This document shows positions 1 through 8,400 of a DNA stretch of 64,000 nucleotides, piece by piece. Every line of letters starts with the position of its first letter. Position 1 is the first letter of the stretch. The stretch comes from Aestuariibius violaceus. Its GTDB lineage: Bacteria; Pseudomonadota; Alphaproteobacteria; Rhodobacterales; Rhodobacteraceae. The stretch covers positions 1 through 64,000 of the forward strand of contig NZ_JBFONT020000007.1 of the NCBI RefSeq assembly GCF_040779325.2, written 5' to 3'. A program made the position numbers and the translations under genes. A model generated the notes under the pieces. That model had not been told where the DNA came from, ran no database searches, and was given only the letters and a program-made list of their open reading frames with translations.

Positions 1-76
1 TGCCCGCTGTCAGCTTCAACTCGATCTCACGTAGCAGCTTCAGCACGTCTTCGTCTGAATGTCGCTTCCTCGCCAT
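1..76 (-). CDS. IS3-type transposase OrfA, 5' fragment cut by window edge
   Basis: The reverse strand reads MARKRHSDEDVLKLLREIEL and continues to the window edge. This is the usual opening of an IS3-family OrfA, the helix-turn-helix subunit that binds the insertion sequence ends. Only about 25 codons are visible, so it cannot be said whether the gene is intact. The sequence at about 95-130 (gtaatggcccagttctaggg and following) is probably the terminal repeat of this element, but the partner end is outside the window. It marks the left side of an IS-rich region. Confidence 0.65.
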   Translation of the reverse strand, partial: MARKRHSDEDVLKLLREIELKLTAG

Positions 77-254
77 GCCCAATCCCCTCTCGCGGCAAAT
101 GTAATGGCCCAGTTCTAGGGGGGAAGGGCAACCTGGCCCCCGCTGTGGAGGCTCCGCTAGATCAGACTTCCATCTGAGCAGATCAATGCTTAGATCAGTC
201 GCGGCTGCACCATCGAGGTCTTGTCAACGTTGGCCGAGCCAACCGATATTAGGA

Positions 255-284
255 GATAGGGATAGGGATAGGGATAGGGATAGG
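255..284 (+). repeat. (GATAGG)5 tandem repeat, G-quadruplex-prone
   Basis: Five perfect tandem copies of GATAGG are followed by GA. The top strand therefore has five GGG runs separated by ATA, which satisfies the canonical G3N3G3N3G3N3G3 pattern. The repeat lies about 80 bp upstream of the patatin-like gene, in a stretch with no other gene. Copy number of such a short repeat could vary by slippage. Any regulatory role is inference. Confidence 0.9.
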
Positions 285-367
285 GACCGGACAACGTTGC
301 CTGGTGAGGATCAAGCGACGTCTTAGGATAAGTCTAGGTCGTGCATTTGCGAGCTACGAGGAGTCGT

Positions 368-1225
368 ATGAAACGTGGGTTAGCAATTTATGGAGGGGGC
401 AATTACATTTTCTACATAGCCGGGGTATTAAATCGCCTCATAGAAAGAGGTCTTCAGTTCGACGCGTCCGCGAGCTACAGCGCAGGCGCAGCTCTGATAC
501 CTGCCGTAATTTCAAAGAACATTGATGTACTTCTTAACTTTTATTGCGCACAGAGTTTCGATAGACTTGGCGCCTACAACAATCAGAACATGGCTTGGTT
601 TGATAGAATTTTTAGTAGAGATGCTGCTTATTTCCGTATCCTACGAAATAGCTATGATTTTGGCTCTATTCAATCGTCACAGAAGGATATTCGAGTTATT
701 TTTGCTACCTACGAAAGTAGAATTCTTGGCGGTCGTATTGTCGCCCTTGGTGGACTTGCTGCGCTCGCAGCCTACGCTCGTTCGAGACGGCTTGCCGGGC
801 AAACAGCATTGACGCTGTTTAAAAGATGTGCGGGCCTTCGTGCTGATATTGTCGATATGCGTACCTGCACCACGCGGGACGAAGCGATTCACATTGTTCA
901 GGGTAGTTCCACTATCTATCCGTTCATCAAGATCCGCTCGCACAAGGGTCGATATATGCTGGATGGGAAGTTTGCGCTCCTGTCACCGATTGCGGCGCTC
1001 GACGATTGTGATCGAATTATTTCAGTGCATGGGAGCTACACCTTCCCGGTGAAGCGAAAAAACCTCGTTCAAATAGGACCGAACCGCCCCTTGAACGCTA
1101 AACCCTTTGAATTGATTGATCGTGAAGGCGTATTCGGGCTTTTTGAACGCGGCACCGCTGATGCTGACTCACATTATGAAAGCATAGCAAAGCTTGGATT
1201 TTTTGATGATCGCTCTAAAGGGTAG
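368..1225 (+). CDS. Patatin-like phospholipase family protein
   Basis: The 285-residue product is a probable patatin-type acyl hydrolase, cleaving lipid ester bonds with a Ser-Asp dyad. Near the N-terminus, GLAIYGGGNYIFYIAGVL resembles the glycine-rich oxyanion-hole segment. SYSAGAA around residue 38 is the nucleophile elbow, although the first Gly of GxSxG is replaced. MLDGKFALLSPI around residue 200 carries the Asp-Gly of the dyad. The ATG at 368 has GAGGAG five bases upstream; an ATG at 341 is in frame but lacks such a site. The gene is clearly richer in A+T than the surrounding genome and lies between IS elements, so recent transfer is likely. No signal peptide is evident. Family assignment is from motifs only, and the substrate is unknown. 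Confidence 0.7.
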   Translation: MKRGLAIYGGGNYIFYIAGVLNRLIERGLQFDASASYSAGAALIPAVISKNIDVLLNFYCAQSFDRLGAYNNQNMAWFDRIFSRDAAYFRILRNSYDFGSIQSSQKDIRVIFATYESRILGGRIVALGGLAALAAYARSRRLAGQTALTLFKRCAGLRADIVDMRTCTTRDEAIHIVQGSSTIYPFIKIRSHKGRYMLDGKFALLSPIAALDDCDRIISVHGSYTFPVKRKNLVQIGPNRPLNAKPFELIDREGVFGLFERGTADADSHYESIAKLGFFDDRSKG

Positions 1226-1245
1226 GATCACCCGAACCACGCGTA

Positions 1246-2105
1246 CTAATTATTAACCTGACCCGCTCCCCTTGGAGTCCGCCTATATGAGTTAGCTCTG
1301 TTCAGGTTTTGATCTTCGTTTGAACGGTTAGTATATTCGTGTGGCGTCAGGCCAGCGAGGTTAGAGTGAGGCCGCTTGTGATTGTAGTCGGCGCGCCATG
1401 CCGCAATCATGCGGCATGGCGCAAAGACTGGAACATGTGTTCGTTCAGGCACTCCTCCCCCATTCGACCATTGAAGCTTTCGACGAGGCCGTTCTGCATC
1501 GGTTTGCCTGGCGCGATGCTCAAATGCCAGCCGACCTTTCGGTCTTCTTGCCATTTGAGCATCGCATTTGATGTCAGCTCCGTCCCGTTGTCTGAGACCA
1601 CGAGGCAGAGATACCCACGCAACTCGGCGATCCGGTCTAGCTCACGGGCGACACGCGCACCGCCGATGGAGGTATCTACCACGGCGGCCAGGCATTCCCG
1701 GCTGAAGTCGTCAATCACGTTCAGCACCCGGAACCGACGTCCGTCTTCCAGCGCGTCCGACATGAAGTCGAGCGACCGCCTCTGGTTCGGCCCTTATGGG
1801 ATTGCCATGCATGTTCTGGTGCCCACTGCGCGCTTGCATCCGCCCCGTTTATGAGCGGTTAACCCTTCTTCGCGGTAGAGCCGGTACAGCTTCTTCCAGT
1901 TCACCTCCCAGCCTTCGCGTTTCAGCAGGATGTGCAGCCGTCTATAACCGAACCGACGCCTCTCGGACGCCAGTTCCTTCATCCTGATGCGCAACGCGGT
2001 GTCTGCCGGACGCTTCGACGTCCGTCGATAGACACGCAGATCGATCCCAGCCAACGCACAGGCCTGCCTCTGATTATTACCCTTAGTCTTCATGGCCCAG
2101 TTCAC
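1246..2105 (-). pseudogene. IS3-family OrfB integrase (DDE), disrupted
   Basis: OrfB carries the catalytic DDE domain of an IS3 transposase. Three sections can be read. The first runs from VNWAMK to MAIP and ends at an in-frame TAA at 1794-1796, where a Gln is expected. The second is in the same frame and runs from FMSDALEDGRRF, containing NVIDDFSREC (first Asp), VVSDNGTEL (second Asp) and VESFNGRMGEECLNEH (Glu). The third, after a loss of about 4 bases near 1410, is MIAAWRADYNHKRPHSNLAG. The catalytic residues remain, but the reading frame is lost twice. Confidence 0.8.
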
Positions 2106-2456
2106 AGCATTCCTCCGCGAACCAGGCCTCAGAAGTTTTTTCCGAGCATCTCTTTCAGGGTGGCAACGTCGAGCATCTGCTCCGCGAGCATCTTCTTCAA
2201 CTTGGCGTTCTCAGATTCCAGCGTCTTCAAACGCCGCGCATCAGACACATCCATCCCGCCATACTTGGACCGCCATTTGTAGAATGGTCGCATCGCTGAT
2301 CCCATGCTTGCGACACCGGTCCTTCGCGTCCAGCTCGGATTGGTGCTCCTTCAGAATGCCTGCAACGATGGATGTAACGGATAGCGTCGCTTCGGAAGTC
2401 ACACTCACCAAAGCTCTCTGCAAAATCTGATCGCTATGGACTCCACATTAGAAACA
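1259..2456 (-). mobile_element. Degenerate IS3-family insertion sequence (orfA/orfB)
   Basis: A reverse-strand IS of about 1.2 kb. The probable ends are imperfect inverted repeats beginning TG (1259) and, on the other strand, TG (2456), sharing the inner block TGGAGTCC. The element encodes the standard OrfA/OrfB pair, and both are broken. An A-AAA-AAC slippery heptamer at 2135-2141, typical of programmed -1 frameshifting in IS3 elements, is still present just before the orfA stop. I could not identify a target duplication. The element is judged inactive. Confidence 0.75.
2129..2423 (-). pseudogene. IS3-family OrfA, frameshifted
   Basis: The N-terminal part reads normally through KDRCRKHGISDAT, the helix-turn-helix of IS3 OrfA. 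An extra base near 2285 then breaks the frame. Removing it restores FYKWRSKYGGMDVSDARRLK and the leucine-zipper-like stretch ending EMLGKNF, with its stop at 2129-2131. The restored C-terminus is a close fit to the family, so this is a one-base insertion rather than a distant homologue. The protein would have bound the IS ends and, as an OrfAB fusion, formed the transposase. Confidence 0.8.
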
Positions 2457-2540
2457 GGCCCATGTGACCTTCTGATCCAGGGTGGACCAAAGTCTTGTCT
2501 GGCGCGAGATTTTGATGTAACTTGAACTAGAGAGACAGTG

Positions 2541-3116
2541 ATGATCTTTGATCTGAACTTTACACTCGCCCGGATCGCTGAGGTGGTAGGCAAGAACCCT
2601 GTCACGCTTCGCACTCATATCAATCGTGGATTGGTGACCGCCCAGGGGCCGCGGAACATGACTGGGGACAAGCCCGCAGGGAAACACTCCCGGTTTAGCT
2701 TCTTTACATTGATGGAATTTGCGATGGCCTACCGGCTCTACGACGACCGCGGCCTTCAGCTCGACAAATCCTTCGATTACGCGCGTCATTTCGCGCACGG
2801 ATCTGGTGGCGGAGATGTCTTCGATCTGCCGTATCGATATCCCGCCCTGCCATTTCATTACGATCATGGCGAGACCCTCTGGGGCATCGCTGGTGAACGT
2901 TCCTTTGAGATCCCCACCAATAGCGCGCCGGGCAGGGATCTCTACACCATGATGCGACACTACCTGCAATCTGACGATTTCATGCTGGTGAACGCGAGCA
3001 GCGTCTTCGACCAGATGTGCGCCAAGTTGAGACTGCATCCGATCGAGGTTTTGGATGAAGTCTATGGCGACGACATCGAGGACAACGGCCCGGAATGGCC
3101 AGAGGCGCCGGAGTAG
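2541..3116 (+). CDS. HTH protein of an integrative element (hypothetical)
   Basis: The product has 191 residues and is not recognised as a characterised family. Its N-terminus, LARIAEVVGKNPVTLRTHIN, looks like a MerR-type helix-turn-helix, followed by a segment rich in aromatic and acidic residues. It is the first gene of a tight three-gene set with a small excisionase-like gene (4 bp downstream) and a tyrosine integrase, so it probably acts in control or excision of the same mobile element. A GTG at 2538 directly precedes the ATG and is an alternative start. Function is inferred from context. Confidence 0.6.
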   Translation: MIFDLNFTLARIAEVVGKNPVTLRTHINRGLVTAQGPRNMTGDKPAGKHSRFSFFTLMEFAMAYRLYDDRGLQLDKSFDYARHFAHGSGGGDVFDLPYRYPALPFHYDHGETLWGIAGERSFEIPTNSAPGRDLYTMMRHYLQSDDFMLVNASSVFDQMCAKLRLHPIEVLDEVYGDDIEDNGPEWPEAPE

Positions 3117-3119
3117 AAA

Positions 3120-3326
3120 GTGGCTCGCCCTGCGCCCCTCTTCGCTGACGAGCGTACCGCTGCGGCACTGTTCTGCATGAAGCAGAAGGAGTTCCGGACA
3201 CTGGTCGATGCCAGGCATTTGCCTCAGCCGAGAGATCTGGGCAGGTTTGAACGCTGGGACGTGGACGAGTCGCGCCGCATTGCCTCGGGTGAAGCCGTCG
3301 AAGGATTGGGGGACGTAGAATGGTGA
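3120..3326 (+). CDS. Small excisionase/AlpA-like DNA-binding protein
   Basis: The 68-residue product starts at a GTG with GGAG just upstream. FADERTAAALFCMKQKEFRTLV fits a small winged-helix or AlpA-type domain (here a helix that recognises DNA in excisionases), and RFERWDVDESRR resembles the wing and following helix. It begins 4 bp after the previous stop and overlaps the integrase start by 7 bp, so translation is probably coupled. The likely role is directionality factor or regulator for the adjacent integrase. The family is suggested by size, fold pattern and context rather than a diagnostic motif. Confidence 0.6.
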   Translation: MARPAPLFADERTAAALFCMKQKEFRTLVDARHLPQPRDLGRFERWDVDESRRIASGEAVEGLGDVEW

Positions 3327-4351
3327 CTAAGCGCTACTTCTGGCGAAATGTCCGGGGACGTCCTTGCGTCCGCATTAAGGGCAAGGTCTATCCTCTTCGC
3401 GACGAAAACGGCGTCTATCATGAGTTGGACACCGAAGAGGGCGACCGGCACTACTGGGAAATTCTGACTGGCAAGAAGATGGAAGCGAAACGCTCCTGGT
3501 CCGCGGCCATCAAGCTCCTTCGCGAATCCGACCGATGGGCCGGGCTTTCCTCCCGCTATCGGCAAGACCTTGAGCCGGTTCTTGAGTACATCGAGAAGAA
3601 GATCGGCAAGCGCGATGTGTCTCACCTGACGCATGCAGATATCTATGCCGCGATGGATGCGAATAAGCACCGCGTGAGGTTCGCCAACTATATCCCCGTT
3701 GCAATCTCTCTGATTTTCAAGGTGATTGTCCGGCGGCGGTGGATTCAGAACAATCCTGCGACTGACATAGAACTTCTCAAAGTTCCGAAATCACGCACTA
3801 AGCCGCACCTTCCCTGGACCAACGAAGCCGTTGCCAAGTGGCGCGCGAAGGCAGGACACTTACCCCTTCTCATCTTCGAGATCGGGGTCGGCACCGTCCA
3901 GCGACCGGGCGATTGGGTCGATTTCCGTTGGGAGGATTTCGACGGCGAGGCACTCAACCTCGACCAAAACAAAACCGGGAAGCCGCTGTGGCTCCCCTGC
4001 ACTGCCCCGCTCTTGAAAGTTCTTGCCGCGGAAAAGGCTCGGCTGGGATATGAACCTCATGGCTCACACTTCATCCTACGAGGTCCAAAAACTGATCGTC
4101 TGACCTATCGCCGCATGGCCGATATCATGCGTACGGAACGCAAACGGCTGGGACTCGAGGCATACGACCAGCACGCGCTTCGCTATCGCGGCGTGATGGA
4201 ATTGGCGTGGGCGGACTGCGACGACGAAGAGATTATGTCCTATAGCGGCCACACCACGAAAGCGATGGTCGTCAAGTATGCGGGGATCGCCCGTCAGATT
4301 ATGCGAGCAAAGTCCGCCAGCGAGAAGCGGAGGCTCTGGGCTCAGCTATAA
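3320..4351 (+). CDS. Tyrosine recombinase / phage-type integrase
   Basis: This 343-residue site-specific recombinase would integrate and excise a mobile element. The N-terminal half contains a SAM-like core-binding domain (about residues 60-150). The catalytic domain shows the first Arg in VGTVQRPGDWVDFRWEDF, the H-x-x-R pair in DQHALRYRGVMEL, the His in YSGHTTKAMVV and the nucleophilic Tyr in VVKYAGIAR. All expected residues are visible, so the gene looks intact. It lies 88 bp upstream of tRNA-Cys in the same orientation; integrases of this type often use tRNA genes as attachment sites. It ends the three-gene module. Confidence 0.9.
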   Translation: MVTKRYFWRNVRGRPCVRIKGKVYPLRDENGVYHELDTEEGDRHYWEILTGKKMEAKRSWSAAIKLLRESDRWAGLSSRYRQDLEPVLEYIEKKIGKRDVSHLTHADIYAAMDANKHRVRFANYIPVAISLIFKVIVRRRWIQNNPATDIELLKVPKSRTKPHLPWTNEAVAKWRAKAGHLPLLIFEIGVGTVQRPGDWVDFRWEDFDGEALNLDQNKTGKPLWLPCTAPLLKVLAAEKARLGYEPHGSHFILRGPKTDRLTYRRMADIMRTERKRLGLEAYDQHALRYRGVMELAWADCDDEEIMSYSGHTTKAMVVKYAGIARQIMRAKSASEKRRLWAQL

Positions 4352-4439
4352 ACAGAACAAGCACAGAACGCGAAAGTGATAACAGGGGTGATAACTGCTT
4401 GCAGGCCGCTTCGCAAAACTCTAATGAAACCAAGGCTTC

Positions 4440-4513
4440 GGCGAGTTGGCGGAGTGGTTACGCAGCGGATTGCAAATCCGTGTACACCGGTTCGATTCCG
4501 GTACTCGCCTCCA
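4440..4513 (+). tRNA. tRNA-Cys (GCA)
   Basis: The sequence folds as a complete cloverleaf. The acceptor arm pairs GGCGAGT (4440-4446) with ACTCGCC (4503-4509), the discriminator is T, and CCA (4511-4513) is encoded. The anticodon arm is CGGAT-TGCAAAT-CCG with anticodon GCA, and the T arm is CCGGTTCGATTCCGG. It lies between an intact integrase on its 5' side and a possible integrase remnant plus an IS on its 3' side, so it is a likely attachment site. Confidence 0.95.
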
Positions 4514-4587
4514 TTTAATTTCAATCACTTGGCTCACCTCACTGATTGCGCGCGCTGCGCGGTTTGCAGGAGCGTTGACAGTTGTGT

Positions 4588-4710
4588 TCATGGTCCGCCC
4601 CTTTTGGCCTGTGCCAACATAACCAAGACGGCGTCCATTTCGTCGGGTGAGACTCGAGCGTAATGCTCGATCACATTGGCGGCGTGGCAGATCGACCAGC
4701 CTATGCGATC
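4588..4710 (-). pseudogene. Possible 3' remnant of an integrase or other mobile gene
   Basis: The reverse strand has a short open reading frame ending AANVIEHYARVSPDEMDAVL and running to a stop at 4588. The pattern, with a Tyr in a helix followed by ARVSPDEM, resembles the end of a tyrosine recombinase. It is cut on its 5' side by the IS5-type element at 4711. It would point toward the 3' end of tRNA-Cys, the usual place for an integrase. Too little remains for certainty. Confidence 0.3.
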
Positions 4711-5422
4711 AGGCTCAGGATACATAGCCAATAGATGACGGTTGCGGCGAGGGCGATTGCAGAGAGGAAGACCTTTGGGCATCTGTCGTAGCGGGTCGCC
4801 ACTCGCTGCCAGTCCTTGAGCCTTCCGAACATGATCTCGATCCGGTTGCGCCGCTTGTCGTATTGGACCGGGGTCTTGCGTTGCTTTCTTCCAGGGATAC
4901 AGGCGCGTACCCCTTTGTCCTTCAACGCTTCCCTGAACCAGTCGGCGTCATAGCCGTGACCAAAAGGTTGAGCGGCCGACATTCACCATTGTCGCTCGGA
5001 CCAGTGGCGCCCCATGGCTCATCTGTCGCAAATGGCATGCAGTTTGGTGTTCATTCCGCCCTTGGTCCGACCGATCAGGCGTCCACGCCCCCCTTTTTCG
5101 CGCCCATGCTGGTCGCTGTTTGATGGGCTTTCAGATAGGTCGCCTCGATCATCACGGTCTTCTCTTCGCCATGCTCAGCGGCCAGGCCGGCCATCATCCG
5201 GGCAAACACACCCTTGTCGCTCCACCGCTTCCAAAGATTGTAGAGTGTCTTCGGCGGGCCATATTCCGGAAGCGCGTCTCGCCAGCGCAAGCCTTTGTGA
5301 TTGATGAAGATAATCCCGCTCAGCACGCACCGGTCATCGACGCGCGGCTTGCCGTGGGACTTGGGGAAGAAGGGTCGAAGACGCTCCATCTGCGCCTCCG
5401 TCAGCCAGAAAAGATCAGACAT
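4701..5422 (-). pseudogene. IS5-family transposase, frameshifted with internal deletion
   Basis: The N-terminal part, MSDLFWLTEAQMERLRPFFP to KKGGVDA, is the typical DUF4096-like start of IS427-group transposases. The first catalytic Asp, normally in TVMIDATYLKAH, is Glu here (TVMIEATYLKAH). Downstream the frame is lost, and a segment between the GRPLNLLVT region and GYDADWFREALKDKG appears deleted. The C-terminus, RRNRIEIMFGRLKDW with its catalytic Glu, is readable to a stop at 4701. Both the frame damage and the Asp-to-Glu change argue that it is inactive. Confidence 0.75.
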
Positions 5423-5485
5423 GTCACCGCTCGTTTTCGACGAGTGAATCACGCTAACGCTTGCCGATCAATGGGTCCTGACCCT
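4711..5485 (-). mobile_element. Degenerate IS5-family (IS427-like) insertion sequence
   Basis: A reverse-strand element of about 775 bp. The right end at 5471-5485 (atgggtcctgaccct) and the left end near 4711-4725 (aggctcaggatacat) form an imperfect inverted repeat. It carries a single broken DDE transposase. It lies immediately beyond the last codon of the RND efflux gene, whose stop is at the junction. The element is somewhat shorter than usual because internal coding sequence is missing. Confidence 0.7.
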
Positions 5486-8400
5486 AGGCAAAAGAGTCGA
5501 GAGCCCCCTTGCGTCCATTGGCGATCCTCCGTCCGGTTTTGCTCTCGCGGAGCATCAGCATGGCGGGCGTAACGATGAGGGTGAGCACGGTTGCGATCAC
5601 AAGACCGCCGGCGATGGCGGCGGAAAGTTCTGTCCACCACTGGGTTGATGGAGCTCCATAGACGACCTCTCGCGTGAAGAAGTTGAGATTCAGGCCGATC
5701 ACCATCGGCATCAGGCCGAGTGCGGTGGTCACCGAGGTCAGGACGACCGGCCGCAGACGCTGGGCGCCCGTCCGTAGAGCGGCTTCTAGCGGGCTGAGGC
5801 CTCGGCGCAGGAAATCGTTATAGGTGTCGATCAGAACGATGTTGTTGTTCACGACAATTCCAGCCAGAGCGATCACGCCGATCCCGCCCATAACCACGCC
5901 GAAAGGGCGGCCCGTGAGGATGAGGCCCAGCAGCACGCCTGCGATGGAGAAGACGATCGCACTCATCACGACGAATGCCTGGTAGAAGCTGTTGAATTGC
6001 AGCACGAGGATGACGAGCATCAGGAAAACGGCGGCGATGAATGCGCCGATGAGAAAGGCCATCGCTTCGGCCTGATCTTCGGCCTCACCAGCGAAGCTGT
6101 AGGTCACGCCCTCTGGAAGATCCGCTGCGTCGAGCGCCGATTGGAGGGCCGTGATCTGGTCGTTCACCAGCAACCCGGGCCCAACATTGGCCTCGATCGT
6201 GACGACGCGCTGTTCGTCGAGGCGGCGGATCGTGCCGACCCGGGGCGTCGGTGCAAATGTGACGAAATTCGAGATCGGAACGAGGCCGGAGGCCGTAGGA
6301 ACCCGGAGATTTCCCAGTTCGGCCAGTGTACGCGCATCGCGGGGGAAGCGAACCCGGATATCAAGCGCGCCTTCTGCGTCATCCGGACGGTAATCGGCCA
6401 CGGTTACGCCCTGCGTAAGCATCTGAACGGCCTGGCCCAGAAGGCTGACATCCGCCCCGAAACGCGCCGCTTCCGCCCGGTTGACGAGGATCGACACCTC
6501 GACGCCGGGGAGCGACCGCGTATCGGTAATGTCGGTGAAGCCGCCGACGCGTTCCATCACGTCCAGAACCGCGCTGACGGCCTCTGTTTGAGTGTCGGAG
6601 GCCCTTGCCCGGATCTGAAGATTGATCGGCTTTCCCGCAGTCGGTCCGCCGTCTTCCGTTTCGACCTGGACATCGATACCGGGGATATCGGCGACGTCGG
6701 CCCGGATGCTCTCACCGATTTCGGCAGCCTTGCGGCGTTCGTCCCATTCGATCAGGTCGAGTTGGATGACGCCGATCGTTTCCTCGTCGCCTTGCCCGGC
6801 CGACATGGTGGACCGGGCATAGACGCTCTCGACCTCGTCGTATTTGAGCAACCTGTCTTCGACGAGACGGACGAGAGCGTCACGCTCCCAGATCGAGAGA
6901 TTGTCTCGCGCCCGGACCTGAACCGACATGAATTCCGGTTCAACCGATGGGAAGAAGGCCAGACCGCGGCCGAATTGGCCGTATGACGCGAAAGCTCCAA
7001 GAAGGAGGGCCAGTGCGAACAGGAGGGTGGCCGCGGGCCGCAGAAGCGCCCATTCCAGAACGCGGACATAGGCCCCCGTCCACCCCTCCATCTCGCGCGG
7101 ATCGCCCTGTTCAGCGGCGCGGAGCGCACGCTTTGCGCTGGAGGTTTGCGGCTGACGCCGCCCGATGATGCTGCCTGTCACCGGAATGAAGATGAGCGCC
7201 ATGAAGAGCGACGCGAAGAGGGTCAGGATGACCGTGATGGGCAGAAACTTCATGAACTCGCCCACCAGCCCGGTCCAAAAAAGGAGCGGGAAGAAGACGC
7301 TCAGCGTCGTTGCGGTTGAGGCGATGACAGGCCAGGCCATCCGCTTGGCGGCAGCGGCATAGGCAGCGCGGGGGCTTGCCCCATCCTGCAGATGCCGGTC
7401 GGCAAGTTCGACGGTGACGATCGCACCGTCAACGAGCATCCCGACGACGAGGATCAGGCTGAAGAGCACGACGATGTTCATCGTATAGCCCATCGCCCAA
7501 AGTGCGGCGACCCCGGTCAGAAATGCGCCGGGGATCGCAAGCCCGACCAGAACTGCTGACCGAAGCCCCAATGCGAAGACGATGACAATCATCACCAGGA
7601 TGACAGCCGCGATCACATTTGCCTCCAGATCCGAGAGCATCGTTTTAACATCTTCGGACTGGTCCTGGAGATAAGTCACCTCGACGCTGTCCGGCCAGTC
7701 TTCGCTGACGCTTTCGATAACCTCCCGCACCTGTTCGATGGTGTCGATAATGTTCGCGCCGGAGCGTTTGACGACTTCGAGAGATAGGGCCGGTTGACCG
7801 TCGATCCGGGCAAAGCTGGTCGGATCTTCGAAGGTTCGCCGCACGCTGCCAACATCGGCGAAGGTCACGACCGTATTGCCGCGCACTTTCACAGGCAGGG
7901 CCATGACATCTTCGATATCCTCGATCAGACCCGGAACCTTCAGGCCGATGCGCGCACCGCCGGTCTCTATCGCGCCGGCGGCAATCAAGCTGTTGTTGCG
8001 CTGAAGCTGCCCGATCAACTCATCAAAACTCAGATTGTAGGTCTGAAAGACGGTTGGATCGATCAGGACCTCAAGGACTTCGTCACGCTGGCCGCCGATG
8101 TCGATCTCCAGAACGCCGGGCAGCGCCTCTAGGGCGTCCGCGGTATCATCGGCGATGGCGTTCAGGGCACGCTCCGGGACAGGCCCCGATAGCACGATGG
8201 TGATGATCGGGAAGAGAGCGGTGTTTATCTCGGTGATCTGGATGTCGTAGGCATCGTCCGGCAACTCGCTTTCGACCCGGTCAGCGGCTTCTCGAACCTT
8301 ATCGAGCGCGTCGTCGATGTCGCCGCCCGCTGTGAATTCAAGCTGGATGGATGCAAACCCTTCGGCGGCATCCGACGACATCTCGTCGAGGTCTTCGATG

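Noticed and set aside
255..286. CRISPR-like array
   Set aside because: The repeat unit is 6 bp with no spacers and there are no cas genes; it is a simple tandem repeat.
2448..3218. 256-codon reverse-strand frame over the HTH and excisionase genes
   Set aside because: The forward genes form a tight integrase module with ribosome sites and domains; the reverse frame has none.
368..4351. Anti-phage (CBASS-like) system built on the patatin gene
   Set aside because: No cyclic-nucleotide synthase or other partner is present; the neighbours are IS remnants and an integrase.
4342..4524. Reverse-strand reading frame across tRNA-Cys (GEYRNRTGVHGF...)
   Set aside because: It is the antisense of the tRNA gene, a common false protein; no ribosome site or domain.
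5997..6986. 329-codon forward frame inside the RND permease region
   Set aside because: Antisense to a clear RND gene; no domain evidence.
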